The notes under the pieces were generated by a model. The model had not been told where the DNA came from and made no database searches. It worked only from the letters and a program-made list of their open reading frames with translations. The translations under genes were made by a program, and so were the position numbers. A stretch of DNA of 64,000 bases, from contig JAKLFC010000005.1 in assembly GCA_022711405.1 (NCBI GenBank), forward strand, positions 62,001-126,000, given 5' to 3'. The stretch's first letter is position 1, and every line of letters starts with the position of its first letter. Below are positions 1 to 8,739 of the stretch, piece after piece. Source of the stretch: Bacteroidota bacterium (GTDB lineage Bacteria > Bacteroidota > Bacteroidia > Bacteroidales > JAGONC01).

Positions 1-373
<373 letters not shown>

Positions 374-392
374 CTGATAAAGGGTGACATGT

Positions 393-1925
393 TTAGGGGG
401 TGATCTTATCAGGAAAGAAGTCCTTATTACGGTAAATGATGATGGTCTGATTGGCATTGACAGGATTGAGCCAGTACAGGATACGATCCACCAGTCCCGG
501 ATCAATGCGTGTTTCGTATTCGATGTTCGGCAGTAGTGCTTTGATCTTCTCTACCCTCTCGTTGATCTCCTTATCCTGGAATAAAAGCACAAAACGTGGA
601 TATTTGGCTTTTCCGTATTCCTCAAGCTGGATCTGCAGGGAGTCACAGGGATGAGTGCCACTGATGGAATACACATTGAGTTTCTCACCGTAATAATAGG
701 AGGGAGGGATCAGGATCTCATGCCGGAAGGTATCATCGAACAAAACGAAGTCAATACCCGGGTAACGCGAGAGGTAGGTCATCGATTCCACGCGTGCCTT
801 CTTCGAATACATGGTGGTGACCACCGGAAGAAGGGCCAGGTTGATGATCCAGAAGAATATCCAGCAGGCACGGACCAGCTGCCGGTGCTTCTGCAGAAAA
901 CCTGATGTTCCGGTCAGGGCATGCCATCCTGTCACCCCCGCTATCAGCAGGAATGGCACCAGGGGAAGGATAAACCGTTCCTGCTTATTTGGAAAAACCG
1001 AATGGAAGATCAGGAATAGGAGCACAGGGAGTACTAGGATCATCTGCTTCTTCCAGTTCCTGAAGAAACCTGTGAATATAAAGATGCTGACGGGGGGTAT
1101 CAGGAATACCAGGAGAAAAACCAGGTAATTATACCAGGGACCTACGATGTACTCATAGCGGTGATGGATATTGTAAAGGACATACTGTTTGAGTTCAGCA
1201 AATGGTGTTTTCCAGATCAGCAGATCGATCAGCCCCTGGGTCAAAGCAATGGATAGGATCAGGCCGAGAGCAAACTGGAGATTTTCTTTCCACTTTTTTT
1301 CCAGTAAGAGCACCAGCCATACGCCTCCGATATAGACCATCAACTGGTACCTGACGGCGAATGCCAGCCCGAACATGAATCCCGCCGCCAGTGCCCTCCA
1401 TTTCCAGCCCGGTGAGCCGCTGACAAGGAACCAGGTTCCCAGTACCATGAACGGGATGCATACCACTTCGACGAGATTACGTACACTCAGCCATGGCATG
1501 AACCAGTATGCCGCCAGCAGGAGCCCGGTTAGGCGCGCAGCTTTCAGATCAGACAGCTTCAGCGCAATGCGGTAACCCAGGTATACGGTGATCAGGGAGA
1601 ATGCACCGTGAATCAGGCGTACAATGAGCATCTGGATTTGCGGGGAGTGGATGGAAAGTTGTTCCAGAAGATGGAATACCAGGTACATGAAACCGATATA
1701 GAAAAAACTGTGACCTGACGGCCCTTTATTTTCTGCACTCCAGGGAAGCCAGTTGTCGTAATCCTGTCCAATGGCCCATGAATGTGCCGGTTCAACGATG
1801 ATGAAATGATCGTCATGCATGCCGAATCCTCTGGCAAATACAGTGGCGGCAAGCCTCAGCAGGATCGCTGCCAGCATGATGACCGCCAGGGGTTTTTCCT
1901 TCCAGTATTTAGAAAGCAGTTGCAT
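393..1925 (-). CDS. GT-C fold integral membrane glycosyltransferase (GT22/GT39-like)
   Basis: A 510-residue polytopic membrane protein with roughly ten hydrophobic segments. It has the usual GT-C layout: an acidic motif in the first outer loop (GMHDDHF, about residues 35-41, corresponding to the catalytic Asp/Glu region of PMT and ALG9 families), then alternating helices, and a late PNKQERFILPLVPF motif typical of ALG9/PIG-B-like mannosyltransferases. It probably transfers a sugar from a polyprenyl-phosphate donor to a glycan or lipid at the periplasmic face. Donor and acceptor cannot be read from the sequence. No other glycan genes sit beside it; ligA follows 63 bases downstream. It could equally be filed as an ArnT/PMT-type protein. 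Confidence 0.75.
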   Translation of the reverse strand: MQLLSKYWKEKPLAVIMLAAILLRLAATVFARGFGMHDDHFIIVEPAHSWAIGQDYDNWLPWSAENKGPSGHSFFYIGFMYLVFHLLEQLSIHSPQIQMLIVRLIHGAFSLITVYLGYRIALKLSDLKAARLTGLLLAAYWFMPWLSVRNLVEVVCIPFMVLGTWFLVSGSPGWKWRALAAGFMFGLAFAVRYQLMVYIGGVWLVLLLEKKWKENLQFALGLILSIALTQGLIDLLIWKTPFAELKQYVLYNIHHRYEYIVGPWYNYLVFLLVFLIPPVSIFIFTGFFRNWKKQMILVLPVLLFLIFHSVFPNKQERFILPLVPFLLIAGVTGWHALTGTSGFLQKHRQLVRACWIFFWIINLALLPVVTTMYSKKARVESMTYLSRYPGIDFVLFDDTFRHEILIPPSYYYGEKLNVYSISGTHPCDSLQIQLEEYGKAKYPRFVLLFQDKEINERVEKIKALLPNIEYETRIDPGLVDRILYWLNPVNANQTIIIYRNKDFFPDKITP

Positions 1926-1995
1926 GATCTCTCACGGAATCCCTGGAAACTGGTGTTTTGTGTTCTTTTGTCCGGCTCCTGACACGGGAAATCCT

Positions 1996-2583
1996 TCACA
2001 CCTGGATCAGTTCACTGATCTCGGCCAGGTGGACATTTTTTTTCTCCTGCCGCAAAGTGATCGCTGAATGCGTGTAATAGCTGTGATGGGTCAGAAAATC
2101 AAGCTGTAGCCTGTACCATTCGCTCAGCGTGGTGGTATGCACATTCATTTGTTTCCACTCAAACTGTAACCGGTGTGCAATCATATAAAAATCATCCCTG
2201 CCCAGGTAATCCAGGTCAGCATCGCATAGGATCTTTTCCAGGTTTGTGCTGGCACTCTGGGGCAGTTTTGTGGACAGGATCATTTTATTGATCACGTCAA
2301 TGTCCTGATCGGAAAAGCCAAATTCAGGCAGGTACTGCCGGGTGAGAAGCGTTGAGGCCTCCTCATGGTCCGTGTAACGGATCAGCATGCCTGAATCATG
2401 ATACAGGGCCGCCGTCTTAAGCAGCAGCAGATTATATCCGTTCTCGTTTTCCAGTCCTGCCAGCCGGACGGCAGATTCCAGGACATCGAGGGTATGCCCG
2501 ATGTCATGATATTGCAGCTCCGGTCGCAGCTCACTTTTAAGTTTTTCCAGTATGAAGTTGCTGGCACCCTCGAAGTCGATCAT
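1996..2583 (-). CDS. HD-domain metal-dependent phosphohydrolase
   Basis: A 195-residue soluble protein with a complete HD-domain motif set: H30 in YHDIGHTLDV, the H62-D63 pair in ALYHDSG, and D121/D123 in CDADLDYLGR. Families with this pattern hydrolyse phosphomonoesters, nucleotides or cyclic dinucleotides using one or two metal ions. The substrate is not apparent. The YHxxxHTxDV start resembles HD proteins predicted to act on nucleotides. It stands alone between the glycosyltransferase gene and the ABC operon. A TACATTTG element at 2586-2593 touches the start codon, so the transcript could be almost leaderless, but no matching -33 element is seen. Confidence 0.8.
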   Translation of the reverse strand: MIDFEGASNFILEKLKSELRPELQYHDIGHTLDVLESAVRLAGLENENGYNLLLLKTAALYHDSGMLIRYTDHEEASTLLTRQYLPEFGFSDQDIDVINKMILSTKLPQSASTNLEKILCDADLDYLGRDDFYMIAHRLQFEWKQMNVHTTTLSEWYRLQLDFLTHHSYYTHSAITLRQEKKNVHLAEISELIQV

Positions 2584-2685
2584 CTCAAATGTAAAAAATG
2601 AGTTGTAAAGATAGGAAATTATTTTATTTGAAGAAAATGCCAGTAAATTTTGGGATGTTACAACTTTTTGAGGGGATTGGCCGGA

Positions 2686-3516
2686 TCACACATAATTCTG
2701 ACGCAGCATCTCGGCCATGGCAGGGTCGATGAGGTCTTTTCTCCTGACCTCATCAAAAAATTCCATCAGATCCTTGACCTTCAGGTTCTTTTTCTCATCA
2801 GCGGAGATATCTTTGACAATCCTGCCCTGGTGAAGCATCAGGATCCTGTCGCCAAGATGGATCGCCTGCTGCATGGAGTGAGTCACCATAAGCGTTGTCA
2901 GCTGATCTTTCTCAACGATCTCGCGTGTGAGCTGGACAACTTTCGCTGCGGTTTTGGGATCCAGTGCGGCGGTATGTTCATCGAGCAGCAGGATTTCAGG
3001 TTTGACCCAGGATGCCATCAACAGGGTGAGTGCCTGTCTCTGACCGCCAGACAGCTTCCCGATCGGAGTGTCAAGCCGGTCCTCGATGCCCATGTTCAGG
3101 GTGCTGATCTTATTCCTGAAAGCCTCCTTGTTCCTGGCAGTCAAGGCCAGTCCAAAACCCCTGAAGGACCCTTTTTTTGCTGCCAGGGCAATATTCTCAG
3201 CGATGGTCATATCGGGAGCTGTTCCGCTGAATGGATTTTGAAAGACTCTCCCGAAACGGATGGCTCTTTCATGTTCTTTCCTCCTTGTGATGTCGACATT
3301 GTTCAGCAATATTCTGCCGGTATCCGGCACAAAGGTTCCTGCCACGGCATTCAGCAATGTTGATTTGCCGGATCCGTTGGTCCCGACCAGGATCACGAAG
3401 CTTCCGCACCGGATCTCACAACTGACGCCCTGCAGGGCCCTGACCTCATTGGGTGTTCCCGGATGAAAGGTCTTATGGAGATCTATGATCCTAAGGATTG
3501 GATTACCTGTTGTCAT
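2686..3516 (-). CDS. ABC transporter ATP-binding protein (partner of PF04392 importer)
   Basis: A 276-residue ABC ATPase. Walker A is GTNGSGKS at 45-52, the signature is LSGGQRQAL (about 154-162), and Walker B is ILLLDEHTAALD (about 174-185), followed by the switch His in MVTHSM. It energises the permease encoded immediately upstream, whose 3' end it overlaps by 14 bases. It is the last gene of a five-gene operon. The closest family pattern is the TrpXYZ/YtlC-like importers, which take up amino acids or related small molecules, but the substrate is not determined here. Downstream of the stop there is no strong terminator. Confidence 0.9.
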   Translation of the reverse strand: MTTGNPILRIIDLHKTFHPGTPNEVRALQGVSCEIRCGSFVILVGTNGSGKSTLLNAVAGTFVPDTGRILLNNVDITRRKEHERAIRFGRVFQNPFSGTAPDMTIAENIALAAKKGSFRGFGLALTARNKEAFRNKISTLNMGIEDRLDTPIGKLSGGQRQALTLLMASWVKPEILLLDEHTAALDPKTAAKVVQLTREIVEKDQLTTLMVTHSMQQAIHLGDRILMLHQGRIVKDISADEKKNLKVKDLMEFFDEVRRKDLIDPAMAEMLRQNYV

Positions 3517-4441
3517 TCACCAAAGGTTTAATTTTGAATTTCTTCACCACCGTCGGAAGTACAAGGGCGATCAGGACGAACAGGGCAGTGATCAGTTTCA
3601 GGTCGTTGGGATTCATTCCCAGCCGTAGGGCAATGGCGACCAGTATCCGGAAAAAGACCGATCCCATGATGGCCCCGGTGATCAACATGCCGACACTTCT
3701 GGAATTGATGAGCGCTTCACCGATGATGACGCTGGCCAGGCCCCATACGAGCATGCCGATGCCCATTTGTGCATCAGCAAAGCCTTGATACTGAGCCAGC
3801 AGGGACCCCGATAATCCGATCATTCCATTTGCCAGCCCCAGGCCCAGAATGATCATCCAGTCAGTGTTGACCCCGAGTGCACGGATCATGTTCTGGTTAT
3901 TGCCCGTTGCACGCATGGCAGTACCGAAGTGGCTCCGGAAGAACCATCGCAAAAGGCTACCTGCCAGCATGATCGCGATCAGCAGTACGACCAGCACCAT
4001 CAGATCCCTGATCTGAACATTCCAGCCTGCCACGCTGACCGATGCCGGGTCAGGAAAGCACCACAGGGTGAGTTTTTCCACATAGGTGAAGAGGGTAGTG
4101 CGGGTGAGCAGAGGGATATTGCTTTTTCCCATCACGTGCAGGTTGACCGAATAAAGGGCTGTCATTACCAGGATTCCCGCCAGGAGCGAATTGATCTTGA
4201 ATTTGGCATGCAGTATCCCGGTCGTCATACCGGCGAGGAAGCCTCCCAGGAAACCCAGAAGAGTCGCTGTCAGCGGATGGATGTCCAGCTGAATGATCGC
4301 AGCCGTTATCGCGGCTCCAAAGGTGATGGAGCCCTCCACAGTGATATCCGGGAAGTTGAAGATGCGGAAACTGATAAAGACCCCCATGGCCAGAAGGGAG
4401 AGGATCAGCCCGATGATCACGGAGCCTGCCAGTAAACTCAT
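3503..4441 (-). CDS. ABC transporter permease, branched-chain/TrpY-like
   Basis: A 312-residue membrane protein with about eight or nine transmembrane segments of the BPD_transp_2 family. The run FPDITVEGSITFGAAITAAI and the following LLAGILVMTALYSVNLHVMG are hallmarks of permeases that pair with PF04392 substrate-binding proteins. It forms the inner-membrane channel, presumably as a homodimer because only one permease gene is present. It starts 12 bases after the STAS-fusion gene ends and overlaps the ATPase gene. Confidence 0.88.
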   Translation of the reverse strand: MSLLAGSVIIGLILSLLAMGVFISFRIFNFPDITVEGSITFGAAITAAIIQLDIHPLTATLLGFLGGFLAGMTTGILHAKFKINSLLAGILVMTALYSVNLHVMGKSNIPLLTRTTLFTYVEKLTLWCFPDPASVSVAGWNVQIRDLMVLVVLLIAIMLAGSLLRWFFRSHFGTAMRATGNNQNMIRALGVNTDWMIILGLGLANGMIGLSGSLLAQYQGFADAQMGIGMLVWGLASVIIGEALINSRSVGMLITGAIMGSVFFRILVAIALRLGMNPNDLKLITALFVLIALVLPTVVKKFKIKPLVNDNR

Positions 4442-4453
4442 TTTTCAGAAATA

Positions 4454-5701
4454 TCAGGTTACGTTCAATGTGTCAATTTTACCGAACCAGCACGTGCCCG
4501 CGCGGAATTCGCTTTCTCCGATACCCATGTGCGACCGCTGGTCATTCAGCAGGTGAAGAATGCTTTCAAACTGATGCTCTTCCACCAGTGTACTGATGAC
4601 TTCACGGGGATCTTTCCAGTGTTTTTTCAGGGGATGATATGAAAAGACGGCGGCATGGAAATGACCCATGAGCGATGAGGTGAGTGCAAGTGGCCTGAAG
4701 TGGCCGTTCGTTCTATCCTCATCCACGGTCGAAACGATCCCTGTGACTAGTGCCAGCATACCACTGAATCCGGGTTCGGTGGTCACCGTCACCTGCTGCT
4801 TGATCTCAGGAAACGAAAACAGCGGATGACCGGATCCCACATCCATCGGATCCACTGCCAGGGAAACTCCCACCAGGCCGGAAGACTCTGCCACCATCAC
4901 CATGCCTGCCCTTTCAAAAGGCATCAGCTGAGAAAGATGATCCATCAGCCGACTGAGAAAAACTTTACTGTCCCTTTCCATCGCTTCAAAACGGATCATG
5001 TGCGAAAAGCGTCCCTCGAACAATGATCCGTAAAGGAGATTGACCTTTGGTACCATCTGACCAGCTCTGATCAGGTAATCCGGCTTCTTCATCTCATCAG
5101 TGGGCAACCAGGCAATCACATCCCCCAGACCTATAAATTCCCCCATCCTGTGCAACATGTCTTCCTGATGATTTCCAAACGCTCCAATCCCGATCCCGTA
5201 CCGCTGGGAATGAAAGGCAATGGTCTGGATACCGGCGGGATCTGGCCTGGTGTCAAAAAGGCTGCCGGGCGAACCAATGAGCATTCCCTTCAGGCTTTCA
5301 TTTATGCCGAGGGTTTCAATGGTGTACCTGATCCCGTCAAGGCAGGCTTCACTGACTGGATAAGGACCTTCCTCCTTCTTCCGGCTCTCCTTTCCCTTCA
5401 TCAGCATCTTCATCCCTGCCATCTCCAGCACCGACTTCACAGGTTCAGATGGATTGACGACCACCAGTGAACCCTGGATCTCCTTCAATTTTCTGAAGTA
5501 CTGAAACAGGATCCGTATACCTGCCGAACTCATGTACGTAATGCCATTTGCGTCCAGCATAAGATCATAGAAACCTTCGTGGAGGCAGGCTTCCATTTTT
5601 TCGCCAAGGATGGCCGACCAGTAGGCATCCAGCCTGCCGCTGAGCACCAGCAGCAAATGGTCTTCTTTTTTTTCTTCCCTGACCGTTAATTGCTCATTCA
5701 T
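4454..5701 (-). CDS. STAS-domain protein with an unrecognised ~300-residue C-terminal domain
   Basis: A 415-residue cytoplasmic protein. Residues about 1-105 form a STAS (anti-sigma-factor antagonist) domain: LVLSGRLDAYWS, then ITYMSSAGIRILFQYF with the serine pair where RsbV/SpoIIAA proteins are phosphorylated, then a typical MAGMKML end. A lysine/glutamate-rich linker (about 104-113) leads into some 300 residues I cannot assign. The sequence has alternating hydrophobic strands and includes IGIGAFGNHQEDML and FRAGTCWFGKID, with no signal peptide or membrane segment. It lies 3 bases after the substrate-binding protein and before the permease, so it is co-translated with an ABC importer. The adjoining PP2C phosphatase is the expected partner that would dephosphorylate the serine. 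A matching kinase is not in this operon. Confidence 0.8.
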   Translation of the reverse strand: MNEQLTVREEKKEDHLLLVLSGRLDAYWSAILGEKMEACLHEGFYDLMLDANGITYMSSAGIRILFQYFRKLKEIQGSLVVVNPSEPVKSVLEMAGMKMLMKGKESRKKEEGPYPVSEACLDGIRYTIETLGINESLKGMLIGSPGSLFDTRPDPAGIQTIAFHSQRYGIGIGAFGNHQEDMLHRMGEFIGLGDVIAWLPTDEMKKPDYLIRAGQMVPKVNLLYGSLFEGRFSHMIRFEAMERDSKVFLSRLMDHLSQLMPFERAGMVMVAESSGLVGVSLAVDPMDVGSGHPLFSFPEIKQQVTVTTEPGFSGMLALVTGIVSTVDEDRTNGHFRPLALTSSLMGHFHAAVFSYHPLKKHWKDPREVISTLVEEHQFESILHLLNDQRSHMGIGESEFRAGTCWFGKIDTLNVT

Positions 5702-5704
5702 GTT

Positions 5705-6817
5705 TCATTTACCGGTGATAAAGGACCTGTATTCCTCAGGAATGGTGATGCCGCATTTAATGGCTGCTTTTTCATTGATCAGAATATCCGTCTTGCTTAC
5801 ATACTGAAATGGGATCCGTGCGGGATCTTCACCGGCGATGACCCTGGCCAGCATGTAAACGCCTTCAATGCCTGCCTGGTAGTAATCTCTGGCCACGGCT
5901 GCCGTGGCGCCGTTTTGAATCTGGGGTGAATCAAAAGTGAAGCAGGGCAGGCGGTGGTCCTCGCAAATGCGGATGATCTGGGGGAATGCCGAGCCGGTAG
6001 TGTTGTCCACGACCTGGCAGATCGCCCTGATCTGCATCGCAATCAGCGATTCGAGTGCATTGCCGATCTCCGATGTGGAATTAACCGGGACCGACACCAG
6101 GGTGATACCATTGGCAGCAAGGAGTCGGTCGAACGATTCCTTGTTGACCACTGCATTCACTTCGGATGGGTTGTAGAGGGTTCCGACTTTATCTGCTCCC
6201 GGGATCAGTGCTTTCACCAGCCGCATCATTCCTTCAAAGTCCGACAGGGTTGAGATCCCGGTCATGTTGGGCCTGTGATCCGTGAAATCCTTTCCGGCCC
6301 CGGCCACCACAGGATCGGCTACCGTGGTGAAGATCACGGTTTTGTGGGTTAACTTCCGGCAGGCTGCCTGAAGGGTAGGGGTGGAGGTGGTCATCACATA
6401 GTCGAAGGGTTTGGTGGCCACCACATCCATGATACTGTTGAGCATGGTGATGTCGCCCTGTGCATTCATGACTTCCAGGAGAAAATCCTTATCCTGCACA
6501 AGACCAATCTCTTTCAGGCCGTCCCTGATCCCTTCCTCGGTATATTCAGTGAAGGGAGTATCAGAATACTCGATCAGGGCAAGTCTCATCTTCTGGTCAG
6601 GCCATCCCCTTCTTAATCCATCCTTTACGTTGGTCTTGAACTGAGGATTGATCGCACCGCCGGTAAGGACGGGTACGATCTCACCCTGGTAGATCTCTTT
6701 ACTTACTTCCGTTTGAGGATTCCGGTTCTGACGGTCAGTGTACAGCAGGATCAGTGCCACCAGGATGATCGACACCAGTCCCTTTGCCACCGGCGATATT
6801 TTCTTGAAAGAGAACAA
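5705..6817 (-). CDS. ABC-transporter substrate-binding protein (PF04392-type), membrane-anchored
   Basis: A 370-residue protein with one hydrophobic segment near the N-terminus (about residues 11-26) and no lipobox cysteine. It is therefore probably tethered by an uncleaved signal anchor rather than by lipid. The body is the two-lobed PF04392 fold: IEYSDTPFTEYTEEGIRDGL, FDYVMTTSTPTLQAA, TTVADPVVAG and VGTLYNPSE are typical family stretches, ending with the ITIPEEY motif. In TrpX and relatives this family binds tryptophan or other small hydrophobic ligands. The ligand here is unknown. It is the second gene of the operon, 13 bases after the response-regulator/phosphatase gene. Confidence 0.85.
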   Translation of the reverse strand: MFSFKKISPVAKGLVSIILVALILLYTDRQNRNPQTEVSKEIYQGEIVPVLTGGAINPQFKTNVKDGLRRGWPDQKMRLALIEYSDTPFTEYTEEGIRDGLKEIGLVQDKDFLLEVMNAQGDITMLNSIMDVVATKPFDYVMTTSTPTLQAACRKLTHKTVIFTTVADPVVAGAGKDFTDHRPNMTGISTLSDFEGMMRLVKALIPGADKVGTLYNPSEVNAVVNKESFDRLLAANGITLVSVPVNSTSEIGNALESLIAMQIRAICQVVDNTTGSAFPQIIRICEDHRLPCFTFDSPQIQNGATAAVARDYYQAGIEGVYMLARVIAGEDPARIPFQYVSKTDILINEKAAIKCGITIPEEYRSFITGK

Positions 6818-6830
6818 GGTACGTTTAAAT

Positions 6831-8009
6831 TTATTTCGGATGATACCGCACCATCATCATGGTAATGTCATCAGATTGCTGGGCACCTGCCGTAAATAGG
6901 CCCAGGGATGAATAGACTGACTGGATGACCTCTTCCGGTACCTGGTTGCTGGTTTCCCTGAGCACGGATTCGAGTCTTGCTTCTGAGAAGAGCTCATAAC
7001 TGGTATTCATTGCTTCGGTCACGCCGTCGGTATAAAGGAACAACGAATCATTGGGCTGCAGCTGAATGCTTTTCTGATGGAAGGATATGTCATCCATCAC
7101 CCCGAGCACGATATCCCGCGTGGTGGCAAGCCCTGTGACTGTCCCCGATGCAGCGACGATAAAAGGTGGATTGTGCCCTCCATTGGTATACTCAAATTCA
7201 CCTGTCCTTGTATTGAGGATCCCGTAGAAGACCGTGACGAACATCTGGTTCACGCTTTCTTTGCAGAGCAGCTGGTTGGAGTAATCCATGCATTCTCTCG
7301 GGGAAAATCCCTTGAGAGCGGCTGCCCGGATGATGGTACGGCTTACGGCCATATAGATGGCTGCAGGGATACCCTTATCGGAGACATCGGCGATCACCAT
7401 CCCCAGATGGTCTTCATCAATGAGGAAAAAGTCGTAAAAATCTCCTCCCACCGATTTGGCTGCCACCATATAGGCATGGATGTCGAAGTCGGAACGGTCG
7501 GGAAAAGGCGGAAATATCTTGGGAAGGATCGAATGCTGGATCTCCGCTGCAATGTTCAGGTCATGCTGAAGGGCCAGCAGTTCCTCATGTTCTTCATTGG
7601 CCCTCTTTAACACCCGTATCTGGTCGATGGTTTTACGGATGGTGATCTCAAGGTCTTCAAAGTTGATGGGTTTGGTGATAAAGTCAAAAGCGCCACGGTT
7701 CATAGCCGTCCGTATATTGTCCATGTCGCCGTAGGCCGAAACGATCACTGTCTTGAGTGCAGGATTTTTCAGCTCATTCAGCCTGGCCAGCAGCGTCAGC
7801 CCATCCATCTCCGGCATATTGATATCCGAAAGGATGATGGCAGTGTCGGGATGGTTCACCAGCATCTCCAGGGCGTGAAGACCGTTGGTGGCAAATTCAA
7901 AATTCCATTCATTTTCCTTGAGTTGCTTGCGGAATTTTTGGCGAAACAGGATTTCCAGATCCAGCTCGTCGTCTACGATCATGATCTTAATGGGATCATT
8001 TTTTGCCAT
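6831..8009 (-). CDS. Response regulator with SpoIIE/RsbU-type PP2C phosphatase output
   Basis: A 392-residue protein. A receiver domain spans about 1-130 (acidic DDE at 13-15, phosphoacceptor D62 in SDINMPEMDG, Lys in FITKPI). A short coiled linker follows, then a SpoIIE-like PP2C domain (about 160-392). Metal-binding motifs are visible: GGDFYDF, ADVSDKGIPAAIYM, NGGHNPPF and LYTDGVTEAMN, ending with QSDDITMMMVRY. It should dephosphorylate a STAS protein in response to a histidine-kinase signal. The first gene of the operon, it starts about 35 bases from a good promoter (8050-8081). The natural target is the STAS-fusion protein three genes down. The partner kinase is not adjacent; the orphan sensor at 8740-12516 is a candidate by proximity only. 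Confidence 0.9.
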   Translation of the reverse strand: MAKNDPIKIMIVDDELDLEILFRQKFRKQLKENEWNFEFATNGLHALEMLVNHPDTAIILSDINMPEMDGLTLLARLNELKNPALKTVIVSAYGDMDNIRTAMNRGAFDFITKPINFEDLEITIRKTIDQIRVLKRANEEHEELLALQHDLNIAAEIQHSILPKIFPPFPDRSDFDIHAYMVAAKSVGGDFYDFFLIDEDHLGMVIADVSDKGIPAAIYMAVSRTIIRAAALKGFSPRECMDYSNQLLCKESVNQMFVTVFYGILNTRTGEFEYTNGGHNPPFIVAASGTVTGLATTRDIVLGVMDDISFHQKSIQLQPNDSLFLYTDGVTEAMNTSYELFSEARLESVLRETSNQVPEEVIQSVYSSLGLFTAGAQQSDDITMMMVRYHPK

Positions 8010-8049
8010 TGGAATCGTTTGGTTAATAGGTTTGGTGTCAATGAAACTT

Positions 8050-8081
8050 CAAAAATAACGAATTGGTCGTACACTCACAAA
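8050..8081 (-). promoter_or_regulatory. Bacteroidota-type promoter for the RR/PP2C-ABC operon
   Basis: On the minus strand TTTG (8081-8078), 20 bases, then TATTTTTG (8057-8050) matches TTTG-N19/20-TAnnTTTG. Transcription would begin near 8043, giving a leader of about 34 bases before the ATG at 8009. Confidence 0.7.
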
Positions 8082-8100
8082 AAACTTCGTATCCATCGCA

Positions 8101-8727
8101 TTAATCTGCCCAGGCTGCCTGGTTCCCTTTCCCTCCAAAGATAGTGTACAATCCGAACATGGCTGCATACTTATCATAGGTAAAATCGTAATAGGGAGCC
8201 GCCCAGATGTGGACCGAGGGCTGCTTGACCAGCGTATAGTCAAACCGTGGGCCCAGTGCCCAGATGGTAAACTCCTTGATCCCTTCCACTCCCACCTTGA
8301 AGGATGGAAAATTATAGAAAAGCTGCAGGGCAAAGCGGTCGGATTCCGTTCCAAAGCCATGCCCGAAAAGGCCCAGCAGCGACCAGTGACCTGTCATCAG
8401 AAAGAAATTGGGCATGATGCGCATAAAGTGTTCTCCTTCCTTCTGTATTCCCACCATGCACCCCACATAAGCCCAGTCGGTCACCTGGTATCCCAGCCCA
8501 ACATCACCCTCACCCCAGTTGGGCGTGGCATAAAAATAACTGTTAAACGCCAGCCGGCCCGTGAACCAATGGTCGGCCTTGAGCGACAACCTGGGCTTGA
8601 ACTCACCCCGGTAGATCAGGTTGAATTCATGGATCATGCATGAGGTCTGACATGCAGCCCTGCCTGTCACAAGGATAAGCGGCAGCAAAAAGTAATAAAC
8701 TGGTTTTCTGATCAGCGCAGTCCTCAT
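8101..8727 (-). CDS. Predicted secreted outer-membrane beta-barrel-like protein
   Basis: A 208-residue protein with a signal peptide (hydrophobic core YYFLLPLILVTGRAAC, likely cleavage before about residue 27). The body is rich in aromatic and glycine residues in alternating strands (for example LSLKADHWFTGRLAFNSYFY and VGLGYQVTDWAYVGCMVGI). This suggests an eight- to ten-stranded barrel. It lies 12 bases after the large sensor kinase gene and probably shares its transcript. I do not recognise a family, so no function is assigned. Confidence 0.65.
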   Translation of the reverse strand: MRTALIRKPVYYFLLPLILVTGRAACQTSCMIHEFNLIYRGEFKPRLSLKADHWFTGRLAFNSYFYATPNWGEGDVGLGYQVTDWAYVGCMVGIQKEGEHFMRIMPNFFLMTGHWSLLGLFGHGFGTESDRFALQLFYNFPSFKVGVEGIKEFTIWALGPRFDYTLVKQPSVHIWAAPYYDFTYDKYAAMFGLYTIFGGKGNQAAWAD

Positions 8728-8739
8728 TTTAGCACTCCC

